A stretch of 64,000 bases of DNA from Campylobacter_A concisus_Y (GCF_902460415.1 NZ_CABPTY010000001.1:400232-464231); one strand, 5' to 3'. Shown: positions 1 to 8,085, numbered from the stretch's first letter. The notes: generated from the sequence alone by a model not told the origin. Made by a program: numbers and translations.

Positions 1-803
1 TGGTCGATGAGCAGCACCGCTTTGGCTCAAATCAGCGCAAAAAGATAGAAGAGCTCGCCTCAAACGAGGACGAGCGAGCAAATTTCGTGCAGTTTTCAGC
101 TACGCCCATACCAAGGACGCTTAGCCTCATTCAGTCTGAGATCGTAAATTTTAGCTTTTTAAAGCAGATGCCGTTTAAGAAAAATATAATGAGCCAAATT
201 TTAGGTGCTAGTGAGTTTGGCTATCTGCTCGCTCACATCAAAAAGCAGCTTGAAGGCGGCTTTCAAGCAGCCATCATCTATCCGCTAGTTGAGAGCAGCG
301 AGAGCTCAAACTACCAAAGTCTAAGTGAGGCGCAGGGCTTTTGGCTAAAGAATTTCAAAAATGTCTTCGTCACACACGGCAAGGATAAGGAAAAAGAGGA
401 AAATTTAAGGCGATTTAGAGAAGAGGGCGAAATTTTGCTCTCAACCACCGTTGTTGAAGTCGGCATCTCGCTGCCAAGGCTAAATACGATAGTGATCGTG
501 GGCGCTGAGAGGCTGGGGCTTGCCACGCTTCATCAGCTGCGAGGCAGGGTGGGGCGAAACGGCGGCGATGGATACTGCTTTTTATTTACCAAGCTAAAAG
601 AGGTGCCAGCTAGGCTAAAGGAATTTTGCGCGACAAATGATGGCTTTAAGGTGGCCGAGCTTGATCTTAAAAACCGACAAAGTGGCGACATACTAAACGG
701 CTTTGTCCAGCATGGAGCGACATTTAACTTCTATGACTACGAGGATGATATCACACAGGATGCAAAGGCTAGAGTGGCGGCGCTTGCTAAAAATAACGCC
801 TAG
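1..803 (+). CDS. recG: ATP-dependent DNA helicase RecG, C-terminal part (5' end outside window)
   Basis: The reading frame is open from base 3 and ends at TAG 801-803, leaving about 266 residues. It begins inside the helicase core: VDEQHRFG is the DExH-like motif II region, followed by the motif III sequence FSATPIPRT. The second RecA-like domain carries VVEVGISLPRLNTIVI (motif V) and HQLRGRVGRNG (motif VI), both typical of RecG and Mfd. The C-terminal tail (DILNGFVQHGATFNFYDY) is RecG-like rather than Mfd-like. RecG remodels stalled forks and branched DNA in the cytoplasm. The N-terminal wedge domain lies upstream of the window, so intactness cannot be judged. An ATG at 87 is internal and not the start. 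Confidence 0.93.
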   Translation, partial: VDEQHRFGSNQRKKIEELASNEDERANFVQFSATPIPRTLSLIQSEIVNFSFLKQMPFKKNIMSQILGASEFGYLLAHIKKQLEGGFQAAIIYPLVESSESSNYQSLSEAQGFWLKNFKNVFVTHGKDKEKEENLRRFREEGEILLSTTVVEVGISLPRLNTIVIVGAERLGLATLHQLRGRVGRNGGDGYCFLFTKLKEVPARLKEFCATNDGFKVAELDLKNRQSGDILNGFVQHGATFNFYDYEDDITQDAKARVAALAKNNA

Positions 804-879
804 TTGATTCTAGTTTAACCTAAATTTTTGATTTGATTTTGTTATCTTTAAATTTTTAGTGGAGTAAATTTTAATAAAA

Positions 880-1086
880 TTATTTTTCTACTCTACGTTC
901 TTTGCATATATTCTCACATGGTATGCCGTCACGATCACGGTCAAAGCCACTGCGTCCACAGTTTCTTAGATAGTGATATGCTTCTTCACAACTCTTCATC
1001 TCTTTGCAGTAGCGTTTAGAGCAATCAAATTTATCAGCCGCATTTGCTATCAACGCAAAAAATAAAATCAAAACTAACTTTTTCAT
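880..1086 (-). CDS. Small secreted excalibur-domain protein
   Basis: This 68-residue protein has a clear Sec signal peptide (MKKLVLILFFALIANAA) followed by a Cys-rich mature part. The mature part contains DRDRDGIPCE, the DxDxDGxxCE signature of the excalibur calcium-binding domain, with six cysteines in all. I chose the ATG at 1086 rather than the in-frame ATG at 1143. GGAG lies just upstream of 1086, and the longer form would put 19 odd residues before the signal peptide. It lies downstream of the metal ABC operon on the same strand, but a terminator separates the two, so it probably has its own promoter. The excalibur motif is known from extracellular nucleases and surface proteins. No nuclease domain is present here, so the function is unknown. 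Confidence 0.75.
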   Translation of the reverse strand: MKKLVLILFFALIANAADKFDCSKRYCKEMKSCEEAYHYLRNCGRSGFDRDRDGIPCENICKERRVEK

Positions 1087-1135
1087 TTTTACTCCAAAGG
1101 CAGTATGCGTGAAATAACAAAAAAGTACAAAAGGT

Positions 1136-1165
1136 GCTTTCAAAAGAATTTATCCTTTTGAAAGC
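1136..1165 (-). terminator. Rho-independent terminator of the FecBCD-like ABC operon
   Basis: A perfect 11-bp stem (GCTTTCAAAAG with CTTTTGAAAGC) encloses an 8-nt loop. It starts 8 bases after the ATPase gene stops. Read leftwards, T-rich sequence (ACCTTTTGTACTTTTTTG) follows the stem. Confidence 0.8.
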
Positions 1166-1173
1166 AGATAAAT

Positions 1174-1947
1174 TTAAAGCGGATATGTTAGGCAACACTC
1201 TCTTTGCACTTTGTCGATGTAGCTGACATTTAGATCGAGTCCATAAAGTTTACTTAAATTTTCACTTTTAATAATCTCACTAACCGAGCCAAACTCAACA
1301 TTTCCATCACCTTTTACAAGTGCGACATATCCGCCAAGAAGCACAGCAAAGTCAGGATTGTGAGTGGTTAGCACAACCGAGTAGCCAAGCTCTTTTAGCC
1401 ACTTGACGGTGCGTAGGAATTTATACTGGTTGCCAAAGTCTAGAGCGCTCGTTGGCTCGTCAAATATAATCATCTTTGGCTGTGCAGCCATCGCACGAGC
1501 GATCATACACATCTGCTTTTGACCGCCACTCATCTGTGTAATAAAGCGCTCTTCAAGATACTCGATCTCAAGCTTTTTGGTGTAAATTTTAGCGATTTCT
1601 TCGTCCTCTTTGCTAGGTCTTGCAAAGATACCAAGATGTGCTGCACGCCCCATTGTTATAAACTCAAGCCCAGTGTAGTCGTACTCGGTAACCTCGCTTT
1701 GAGCGACGTAGGCCATTATCTTTGCTCGGTCTTTATTACTTAGACTCTCTACGTTTTTACCATCGAGAAAAATTTCTCCAGATACTGGTTTTAGTGAGCC
1801 GCTTATCAGTCCAAGGGTGGTTGATTTACCAGCTCCGTTTCGCCCAAGTATGGTTAAAATTTCCCCAGCGCCTATCTTTAAATTTACATTTTCTAGTTTA
1901 CCAGCTCCATTTGGGTAACTAAAGTTTAAATTTTTAACTTCAAGCAT
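1174..1947 (-). CDS. FecE/FepC-type ABC transporter ATP-binding protein
   Basis: This 257-residue cytoplasmic ATPase would energise import of an iron chelate, haem, cobalamin or another metal complex. Walker A is GRNGAGKST (about residue 38), the ABC signature is MSGGQ, Walker B is MIIFDEPTSALD, and the switch histidine is in TTHNPD. Length and order match FecE/BtuD/FepC. The ATG at 1947 overlaps the permease stop (TGATG), which indicates translational coupling; a GTG one codon upstream is possible. It is the last gene of a binding protein-permease-ATPase operon read leftwards. The substrate cannot be deduced. The tail is Cys-containing (RECCLTYPL), which is unusual but of unclear meaning. 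Confidence 0.9.
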   Translation of the reverse strand: MLEVKNLNFSYPNGAGKLENVNLKIGAGEILTILGRNGAGKSTTLGLISGSLKPVSGEIFLDGKNVESLSNKDRAKIMAYVAQSEVTEYDYTGLEFITMGRAAHLGIFARPSKEDEEIAKIYTKKLEIEYLEERFITQMSGGQKQMCMIARAMAAQPKMIIFDEPTSALDFGNQYKFLRTVKWLKELGYSVVLTTHNPDFAVLLGGYVALVKGDGNVEFGSVSEIIKSENLSKLYGLDLNVSYIDKVQRECCLTYPL

Positions 1948-2954
1948 CACGCAACCTTTTTATTTCGCCACAAGACCCAGACGAAAAATACCGTGCCGAT
2001 AAAGCCGGTAAGTACGCCAAGAGGCACTTCGCTCACGCTTATGCTGCGTGCTAAGGTATCAACAAAAAGCAAAAATATCGCGCCCATAAATATACTTGCA
2101 GGCATGCTTTTTATGTTATTTGCGCCAACTAGCATACGCGCTAAGTGAGGCATGAGAAGTCCCACCCAAGCGACTATACCGCTTATGCAGACGCTGCATG
2201 CTGTAAGAAGCGTAGCGCATATGATGACGATAGCGCGTTCAAAAGCAACATTTACACCAAGTCTTGCTGCACTCTCGTCGCCAAGAGAGAGCAAATTTAT
2301 GCGCCAGCTCATGGCGATTAGTAAAATAGCGCAGATGATCATAACTGGGGCTATGTACTTTAAATTTTCGCTATCAAGCTTTGCAAGGCTACCAAGTTGC
2401 CAATATACGATGTCAGGTAGCTTTGTTTCAGGATCAGCGACATATTTTAAAAAGCCGATTATTGAGCCCATTAGGCCGCTTACGATGATACCAGAAAGAA
2501 CTAGCATAAGTGTGCTCGTGCGCCCCATCATCTTTGGTATGGCTAGCGTGATAGCAACGGCTGCTAGGCCAAAGCCAAATGCAAAAGCCTGCACCCAAAA
2601 TAGCGATAAATCAAAGATGATCGCGGTGGCAGCTCCTACGCAGGCACCTGCTGAGACACCTAAAAGGTCTGGGCTTACTAGCTGGTTTTTAAAGACGCCT
2701 TGATAGGCAGCACCGCTCACGCTAAGAGCGGCACCGACTAAGATAGCTGCGATGATGCGAGGTATGCGCAAATTTTCTATCACATTTGTGATGTTGCTAG
2801 CTGCCCCCTCGCCAAAGCCAAAGCCGTGAGCTAGCACGCTAAAGACATCGCTAAAAGGTATATAAAACCTACCAACGCCAAGTGCGACAAATGCGCAAAT
2901 AAGCGTCAGTATGGCTAAAAATATAGCAACTAATGAAAAATTTGCGTTTTTCAT
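1947..2954 (-). CDS. FecCD-family ABC transporter permease
   Basis: This 335-residue inner-membrane protein has the hydrophobic pattern of the ten-helix FecCD/BtuC family. The segment RIPRIIAAILVGAALSVSGA is the conserved early helix, and SGIVAWVGLLMPHLARMLVG is the ATPase-coupling loop region. The single permease gene would act as a homodimer, as in BtuC. Its start lies 4 bp after the binding-protein stop, and its stop overlaps the ATPase start. It imports an iron complex or related ligand delivered by the upstream periplasmic protein. Confidence 0.9.
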   Translation of the reverse strand: MKNANFSLVAIFLAILTLICAFVALGVGRFYIPFSDVFSVLAHGFGFGEGAASNITNVIENLRIPRIIAAILVGAALSVSGAAYQGVFKNQLVSPDLLGVSAGACVGAATAIIFDLSLFWVQAFAFGFGLAAVAITLAIPKMMGRTSTLMLVLSGIIVSGLMGSIIGFLKYVADPETKLPDIVYWQLGSLAKLDSENLKYIAPVMIICAILLIAMSWRINLLSLGDESAARLGVNVAFERAIVIICATLLTACSVCISGIVAWVGLLMPHLARMLVGANNIKSMPASIFMGAIFLLFVDTLARSISVSEVPLGVLTGFIGTVFFVWVLWRNKKVA

Positions 2955-2958
2955 AATC

Positions 2959-4014
2959 TTACTTGCTGCTACCGTCTGGATTTAGAGCTTTTAAGATATA
3001 GCCATACTCTTTGTCACTAAGATCGTGATTTAAAAACTCTTTATAAAACTCTTTTGTTTTTACTTTCATATCGACATCTTTAAATAGATCTGGTTGGATA
3101 GTTTTTGCTGCCCATAAAATTTGAAGTACGTTTTCAGCGCCATATCTATCCCAGCTAAATACACCTTTTGGGTTGCCGTAAATTTTGCCGTTTTTAACAG
3201 CGTTTGAGCCAGAGAATGCAGGGTGCTCTTTTATCTTTTTGATCTGTGCGTCTGTGTCATTACCGCCAACGATGATGATATCAGGATTTGCATTGATGAT
3301 CTCTTCAGCGCTAATTTCGATCATTGAACCCTCAGTATTGATAGCATTTACACCGCCACCTAGCTTGATCCAAGTGTTTTGGATGGTGTTTGTACCATCA
3401 ACTTTTAGCAAATTTGCACCACCAAGCAAGTGAAGTACTTTTGGACGTTTAGCGTCAGGGATGCTTTTTGTTCTTGCTGTTACAAACTCAGAGTTATCGT
3501 GGATTTTATTAGCAAGTTTTTCAGCTTTTTTTCTAGCGTCATCAGTGCCTATAACTTCAGCCGTTGCGTAGATGCTTTTCTCCATATCCGGATAGTCTCT
3601 AAAGATCAAATTTACCGCGCTAAAGCCATTTTTGATAAGTTCATCTTGAAAATTTTTGTTATACACTATGATAACGTCAGGTGCAAGTTTAACAAGCTCT
3701 TCGATCTGAAGGTCTTTGCCATTTAGTGCAGCTGGTAAATTTTTAAGTTTTGGATAGACGTGCTCAAACCACTTGTTGTTTTTGATCAGATCAGTTGTGG
3801 CTACAACCTTATCCATACCGCCAAGTGCTAGGATGATCTCGTTGTTTGCATTCCACAGTGCTGCGATCTTCTCAACCTTCTCAGGCACGCTTACTTTTAC
3901 GCCTTTCATATCTGTGATGCTTCTAGCAGACTCAGCTGCGTTTAGGCTAAGAGCCATAAATAGTGAAGCAACAAGGCTAAATTTGGTTACTTTATGCATA
4001 AAATTTGTTTGCAT
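2959..4014 (-). CDS. Periplasmic binding protein of the FecBCD-like transporter
   Basis: This 351-residue exported protein has a signal peptide ending near SLNAAE. There is no lipobox, so it is probably a soluble periplasmic protein. The cluster A (TroA-like) fold is suggested by the paired segments VEKIAALWNANNEIILALGG and LQIEELVKLAPDVIIVY, then IISAEEIINANPDIIIVGG-like sequence further on. It captures a metal chelate and passes it to the FecCD permease. The ATG at 4014 has AAGGA 7 bases upstream; a second ATG at 3999 is less well placed. It is the first gene of the operon and sits opposite qNOR across a 217-bp divergent control region. Siderophore, haem, nickel or molybdate complexes are all possible ligands. 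Confidence 0.87.
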   Translation of the reverse strand: MQTNFMHKVTKFSLVASLFMALSLNAAESARSITDMKGVKVSVPEKVEKIAALWNANNEIILALGGMDKVVATTDLIKNNKWFEHVYPKLKNLPAALNGKDLQIEELVKLAPDVIIVYNKNFQDELIKNGFSAVNLIFRDYPDMEKSIYATAEVIGTDDARKKAEKLANKIHDNSEFVTARTKSIPDAKRPKVLHLLGGANLLKVDGTNTIQNTWIKLGGGVNAINTEGSMIEISAEEIINANPDIIIVGGNDTDAQIKKIKEHPAFSGSNAVKNGKIYGNPKGVFSWDRYGAENVLQILWAAKTIQPDLFKDVDMKVKTKEFYKEFLNHDLSDKEYGYILKALNPDGSSK

Positions 4015-4040
4015 ATTTTTTCCTTTATTTTTGAAGTATA

Positions 4041-4113
4041 AACATGTATGTTAATAATATTTATATTAATTCTATGTAAATTTTGCATATACATTATGAA
4101 GAATTTGCATATA
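4041..4113. promoter_or_regulatory. Repeat-rich control region upstream of the metal ABC operon
   Basis: Three operator-like elements lie side by side. AACAT-GT-ATGTT is an inverted repeat at 4041-4052. TTAATA...TATTAA is an inverted repeat with a 7-bp spacer at 4051-4069. TTTGCATATA occurs twice as a direct repeat (4082-4091 and 4104-4113), 22 bp apart, which is two helical turns. The AT-rich inverted repeat could be a Fur-type site, which would fit an iron-uptake operon, but no consensus match is claimed. Confidence 0.4.
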
Positions 4114-4157
4114 TTGTAAATTCTTATAAAACTAATGGGATAAATTCTCTCCTTTTA

Positions 4158-4199
4158 TTGACATATGTCATTATTTGCTTTTTTAAAATGAGCTAAACT
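4158..4199 (+). promoter_or_regulatory. CRP/FNR-type operator and promoter of qNOR
   Basis: TTGACATATGTCAT (4158-4171) contains a perfect 12-bp palindrome and has the TTGAn-N4-nTCA(A/T) form of CRP/FNR-family sites. A -10-like TAAACT at 4194-4199 would give a start near 4206. That puts the palindrome centre at about -41.5, the classic class II activator position. In C. jejuni the NO-responsive regulator NssR uses a related TTAAC-N4-GTTAA site. Regulation by NO is therefore inferred. TAAAAT at 4184-4189 is an alternative -10. Confidence 0.55.
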
Positions 4200-4231
4200 T
4201 CACCTCAAAATTTTTAAAAAAAGGAGAATCA

Positions 4232-6463
4232 ATGCGTGAATACAAAAAGTATTGGCTAGCACTTGTTGCAGTACTAGTAATTTGCTTTAGTATTTTAGGC
4301 TACTATGGCGTTGAGGTTTATAGAAGCTCGCCACCAGTTGTAAATTTTACAGATGAGAATGGCAATGTCGTGATCGACAAAGAGAGCATCTATAAAGGTC
4401 AAGAGGCCTGGCAAAGCATAGGTGGTATGCAAGTTGGCTCTGTTTGGGGACACGGCGCATATCAAGCACCTGATTGGAGTGCGGACTGGCTTCACAAAGA
4501 GTTAGTTATATTTTTAGAGTTAAAAGCAGATGAAATTTATCACTCAAAATATGCTGACTTAAATGATGAGCAAAAGGCAAATCTAAAAGTTCTACTTAAA
4601 AAAGAGTACCGAGAAAATGGCGTAAAAGACGATAAGATCGTACTTAGCAGCGATAGATTAAAGGCTATGAAACAAGTAAGCCAAGAGTATTCATCACTTT
4701 TTGGAAATGACCCTAAGTTTAAATCTTTAAGAGAAGCTTATGCGATGAAAGAAAATACTCTTCCAAATGCTTCTGATAGAGATGATCTTAATAACTTTTT
4801 CTTCTGGTCAGCATGGGCAACTGCAGCAAATAGACCTAATAGCGATGCTACATACACAAACAACTGGCCACACGAGCCACTAATCGATAATGTACCAACA
4901 AGCGAAAATATCTTTTGGTCAATCGCAAGCGTTGTAATACTTATTGCTGGTATTGGATTTCTTGTTTGGTTTAGCTCTTTTTATGGCAAAAAAGATGATG
5001 AAAAGTTGGAAGCTATTAGCGAAGATCCACTTAGTAAATTAAGCCTAACTCCATCTCAAAAAGCTCTTAAAAAATATCTTTTTGTGACTTTGGCTCTTTT
5101 TGCATTCCAAATTTTAATAGGCGGTTTTACAGCTCACTATACAGTAGAAGGACAAGAATTTTACGGTATAAATTTATCAGCTTATATTCCTTATTCACTT
5201 GCTAGAACATGGCACATTCAGGCTAGTATCTTCTGGATTGCGACAGGATTTTTAGCAGGCGGTCTTTTCCTAGCGCCTATTATAAATGGCGGTAAAGATC
5301 CAAAATTCCAAAAGCTTGGCGTAGATTTATTATTTTACGCATTACTAATCCTTGTGGTTGGCAGTTTTGCTGGTGAGTATTTAGCGATCGCAAATATTAT
5401 GCCTATAAATTTAAGCTTCTGGTTTGGACACCAAGGATACGAATATATCGAGCTTGGACGTGTTTGGCAAATTATTTTATTTGTTGGTCTTGTCATTTGG
5501 ATGCTACTTTTACTTCGCGGATTTATCGGCGGATTTAAGAATAAAGGTGACAAAAATTTACTTGCTATCTTTGCAGCTTCAGCTGTTGCAGTTGGATTAT
5601 TTTACGGAGCAGGATTATTTTACGGTCAAAGAAGTCCACTTCCAGTGATGGAATACTGGCGCTGGTGGGTTGTACACCTTTGGGTTGAAGGCTTTTTTGA
5701 AGTCTTTGCTACCGCTTCACTTGCTTTTGTGTTTGTTAGTCTTGGTCTTGTTTCAAAGAGATTTGCTACGTTTTCAACGCTTGCAAGTGCATCACTTTTC
5801 CTAGTAGGCGGAATTCCAGGAACTTTCCACCACTTATATTTTGCGGGTACTACAACACCTATAATGGCAGTTGGCGCTAGCTTCTCAGCACTTGAGGTAG
5901 TTCCTCTTGTATTGCTTGGCGCTGAAGCTTATGAGCACTATAGACTTCAGTTTGCTCAAACTTGGGCTAAGACATTAAAATGGCCACTTTACTGCTTTAT
6001 AGCAGTTGCTTTCTGGAATATGCTAGGTGCTGGTGTATTTGGATTTTTAATCAATCCTCCAATTTCACTATTTTATATCCAAGGCCTAAATACGACTCCA
6101 GTTCACGGACATGCTGCACTATTTGGTGTTTATGGATTTTTGGCACTTGGATTTGTTTGGCTAGTAGCTACTTATCTATTCAAAGGTCAAGAATTTGATG
6201 AAAAACTTATGAAAGTAGGCTTTTGGGGCTTAAATATAGGCCTTATGCTAATGATCGTGCTTTCACTACTTCCAATAGGAATTTATCAAGCATTTGCAAG
6301 TCTAGAGCATGGTATGTGGTATGCAAGAAGCGCTGAGCTTTTACAACAATCACACTTGCAAAATTTAAGATGGGTAAGAATGATTGGCGATACGATTTTA
6401 ATAATCGGTGGAATTAGCTTCCTTGCACAACTTCTAAAATTTATGCTTAATAAAAAAGCTTAA
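4232..6463 (+). CDS. norZ: Quinol-dependent nitric oxide reductase (qNOR)
   Basis: This 743-residue inner-membrane enzyme reduces two NO to N2O with electrons from quinol, for NO detoxification or respiration. It has an N-terminal helix, a long periplasmic section (about residues 30-215, with GQEAWQSIGGMQVGSVWGHG) and then the multi-helix haem-copper-oxidase-like core. Candidate ligands are the haem His in ARTWHIQASIFW, the FeB His and Glu in VVHLWVEGFFEVFATA, FeB His-His in GTFHHLYFAG, and the high-spin haem region in TPVHGHAALFGVYGF. Length matches single-chain qNORs; there is no separate NorC. AGGAG precedes the ATG by 5 bases. A terminator follows, and a DUF1523 gene comes next. The name norB is also used for this family. 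Confidence 0.95.
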   Translation: MREYKKYWLALVAVLVICFSILGYYGVEVYRSSPPVVNFTDENGNVVIDKESIYKGQEAWQSIGGMQVGSVWGHGAYQAPDWSADWLHKELVIFLELKADEIYHSKYADLNDEQKANLKVLLKKEYRENGVKDDKIVLSSDRLKAMKQVSQEYSSLFGNDPKFKSLREAYAMKENTLPNASDRDDLNNFFFWSAWATAANRPNSDATYTNNWPHEPLIDNVPTSENIFWSIASVVILIAGIGFLVWFSSFYGKKDDEKLEAISEDPLSKLSLTPSQKALKKYLFVTLALFAFQILIGGFTAHYTVEGQEFYGINLSAYIPYSLARTWHIQASIFWIATGFLAGGLFLAPIINGGKDPKFQKLGVDLLFYALLILVVGSFAGEYLAIANIMPINLSFWFGHQGYEYIELGRVWQIILFVGLVIWMLLLLRGFIGGFKNKGDKNLLAIFAASAVAVGLFYGAGLFYGQRSPLPVMEYWRWWVVHLWVEGFFEVFATASLAFVFVSLGLVSKRFATFSTLASASLFLVGGIPGTFHHLYFAGTTTPIMAVGASFSALEVVPLVLLGAEAYEHYRLQFAQTWAKTLKWPLYCFIAVAFWNMLGAGVFGFLINPPISLFYIQGLNTTPVHGHAALFGVYGFLALGFVWLVATYLFKGQEFDEKLMKVGFWGLNIGLMLMIVLSLLPIGIYQAFASLEHGMWYARSAELLQQSHLQNLRWVRMIGDTILIIGGISFLAQLLKFMLNKKA

Positions 6464-6467
6464 AACT

Positions 6468-6490
6468 AAAGGGGTATTTTGCCCCTTTAT
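6468..6490 (+). terminator. Terminator after qNOR
   Basis: The stem AAAGGGG/CCCCTTT encloses loop TATTTTG and is followed by ATTAAG. The T-tract is short, so some readthrough into the next gene (start 6535) is likely. Confidence 0.65.
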
Positions 6491-6534
6491 TAAGCTATCT
6501 TTTCATAAAATAACGCAAATTTAAAAGGAAAGAA

Positions 6535-7077
6535 ATGATTACATTTTTTAAAAGAATTTGCGTTATTTTTATCGTACTCTTACACTCTTTTTTGGCTCTT
6601 GTAGTTGATTATTCATTTCCACACTATGCAAATGTGCAAATCACAGGTGGCGATGTCAAACGTATGGACAAAGATGGCATCATCGACGCTAAAAATCCGG
6701 CAGATGGTCCTACCAGAGATGTTTATTTTATCTACACTAAAGATTCTAATAATTCAAATAAGGTCATGGCCTATAGAAATGAAGATACTGCATGGGGATT
6801 TCCGTTTTATTTTAAATTTAACTCAGCTGATGTACAAGCCAAAGCTCAAGGCTTTGCAAATAGCGATAAAAACGTAACTGTAAAATATTATGGATATAGA
6901 ATTTCTATGCTTCAAGAGTTTAGAAATGTCATCTCACTAAAAGAAAGTGGTACAGATACTAGTTGGCCGGTAGCTAGCTATGTATTTTACTTTATCTTGT
7001 TTATCTCGCTAATCATTTGGATAAGAAAGATAAATAAGGCCTTTAGACCAAAAACTAGTGAAAATTTAGAGAAATAG
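6535..7077 (+). CDS. DUF1523-family membrane protein
   Basis: This 180-residue protein has one helix at each end (about 8-25 and 148-165) and a soluble, probably periplasmic, middle. The core matches the DUF1523 pattern: VDYSFPHYANVQITGGDVKRMD, then RDVYFIYT, VMAYRNEDTAWGFPFYFKF and VKYYGYRISMLQEF. The function of this family is not known. It sits 72 bp after qNOR in the same direction, with only a modest terminator between, so it may share the NO-linked promoter. It has good Shine-Dalgarno spacing (AAAGGAAAGAA ATG). Any role in NO metabolism is inference from position alone. Confidence 0.85.
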   Translation: MITFFKRICVIFIVLLHSFLALVVDYSFPHYANVQITGGDVKRMDKDGIIDAKNPADGPTRDVYFIYTKDSNNSNKVMAYRNEDTAWGFPFYFKFNSADVQAKAQGFANSDKNVTVKYYGYRISMLQEFRNVISLKESGTDTSWPVASYVFYFILFISLIIWIRKINKAFRPKTSENLEK

Positions 7078-7115
7078 ATAGTATTTGTTTTAGCTATTTG
7101 ATATTTTAAAAATCA

Positions 7116-7137
7116 AAAAGAGAACTGTTTCTCTTTT
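7116..7137 (+). terminator. Terminator after the DUF1523 gene
   Basis: The 9-bp stem AAAAGAGAA/TTCTCTTTT has loop CTGT and ends in a T-run within the stem plus ATCTTTAAAAATTT. It closes the qNOR-DUF1523 unit. Confidence 0.7.
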
Positions 7138-7141
7138 ATCT

Positions 7142-7387
7142 TTAAAAATTTCTAGTACTATCAAGCATTTTTAGCTCGTTTGCTCTGTTGCGCTATTTGT
7201 CGTATTTCCATACGCTTTTCCAGTCCATAAAATAAAATTCTACATCTTGATGTTTGCAATTATTTTTAAGAAAATCACACATTTTTTATGGCATGTAATT
7301 CTTTGCCTTGCCTGTGATCTAGTTTAGTTCGCCAAGATCTTCTAAAAAGAGGCTCGCACGAAAGCCCACCTTGTATATACGTCTATT
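7142..7387 (-). pseudogene. Decayed coding remnant of unknown family
   Basis: This belongs to the 450-bp stretch 7078-7529, which has no intact gene. On the minus strand one frame runs 82 codons with protein-like content (VGFRASLFLEDLGELN, MCDFLKNNCKHQDVEFYF, MDWKSVWKYDK, RANELKMLDS). It is broken by in-frame stops at 7319-7321, 7286-7288 and 7193-7195 and ends at TAA 7142-7144. A separate short plus-strand run (about 7345-7488, ending in VVVFATRFLGSQKEIL then TAG) also looks faintly coding. I do not recognise the family. The rest of the stretch shows only terminators and AT-rich sequence. Confidence 0.4.
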
Positions 7388-7506
7388 TCACACAAGGATA
7401 TCTATTCTATTTTTGAAAATTTAAAGCCATTTGCTGGCGTAGTAGTTTTTGCAACAAGGTTTCTTGGATCTCAGAAAGAAATTTTATAGTGAATTAGAAT
7501 AAATTT

Positions 7507-7528
7507 TAGGGGCAAAGCTGCCCCTAAT
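7507..7528 (-). terminator. Terminator of hpf
   Basis: TTAGGGGCA/TGCCCCTAA forms a 9-bp stem with a 4-nt loop immediately after the hpf stop codon. In the leftward direction it is followed by AAATTTATTC. Confidence 0.75.
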
Positions 7529-7529
7529 T

Positions 7530-8057
7530 TTAGTAAAGACCGAAAGTTCCGTCTGTTCTTTTGTAGATCACACGCATTTTGGCGTCAACGTCGTTAAATA
7601 CGTAAAATTGTTTATCACTTGATTTTAGTTTCTCAAGTGCTTCTTCGACTTCAAGTGGTTTATAAATTTCAAGCTCCATAGGCACGATCTCCTCGACACC
7701 TTCGATCTTTTCTTCGCCTATTCTTGAGCGAAATTCTTTGTCGTCAGCCTTGCCTTTAACAGTAAATTTCTTATCATGCTCTCTTCTTAAAACTTTTGAT
7801 GCTTTCTCGATGGCAAGATCGATCGCAGCGTAAAGATCTTTATCTTTTTGGCGAACGACTATCGTATCTTTATGGGCCATATTTAGAGAAAATTCTGCAT
7901 TAAAACCTTTTTTGCCTTGTTTTTCATCGGCTGCTACAACACATCTTGCTGAGATGATGTCGAGATTGTATTTACCAAGCGTATCAAAAGCGTCTTGGAT
8001 ATAGTTTTTGATTGGCTCTGTTAGCTCAAATTGTTTTCCTACAATGCTTATGTTCAT
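7530..8057 (-). CDS. hpf: Ribosome hibernation promoting factor, long form
   Basis: This 175-residue cytoplasmic protein has two parts. The N-terminal HPF/RaiA domain (about 1-105; MNISIVGKQFELTEPIKNYI, then DLYAAIDLAIEKASKVLRRE) binds the 30S decoding region. A linker of about 15-20 residues follows, and then the C-terminal dimerisation domain (about 122-175; VEEALEKLKSSDKQFYVFND, then VIYKRTDGTFGLY). This is the long HPF type that pairs 70S ribosomes into 100S dimers in resting cells. AAGGAG precedes the ATG. It is a single-gene unit with its own promoter and terminator. Confidence 0.95.
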   Translation of the reverse strand: MNISIVGKQFELTEPIKNYIQDAFDTLGKYNLDIISARCVVAADEKQGKKGFNAEFSLNMAHKDTIVVRQKDKDLYAAIDLAIEKASKVLRREHDKKFTVKGKADDKEFRSRIGEEKIEGVEEIVPMELEIYKPLEVEEALEKLKSSDKQFYVFNDVDAKMRVIYKRTDGTFGLY

Positions 8058-8085
8058 CGTAATCTCCTTTATAGAAAGTAAGATG

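Noticed and set aside
2152..2703. Plus-strand open frame of 183 codons inside the FecCD permease gene
   Set aside because: Antisense to a well-supported membrane protein gene, with no ribosome binding site; low-complexity Ser/Pro-rich translation typical of a shadow frame.
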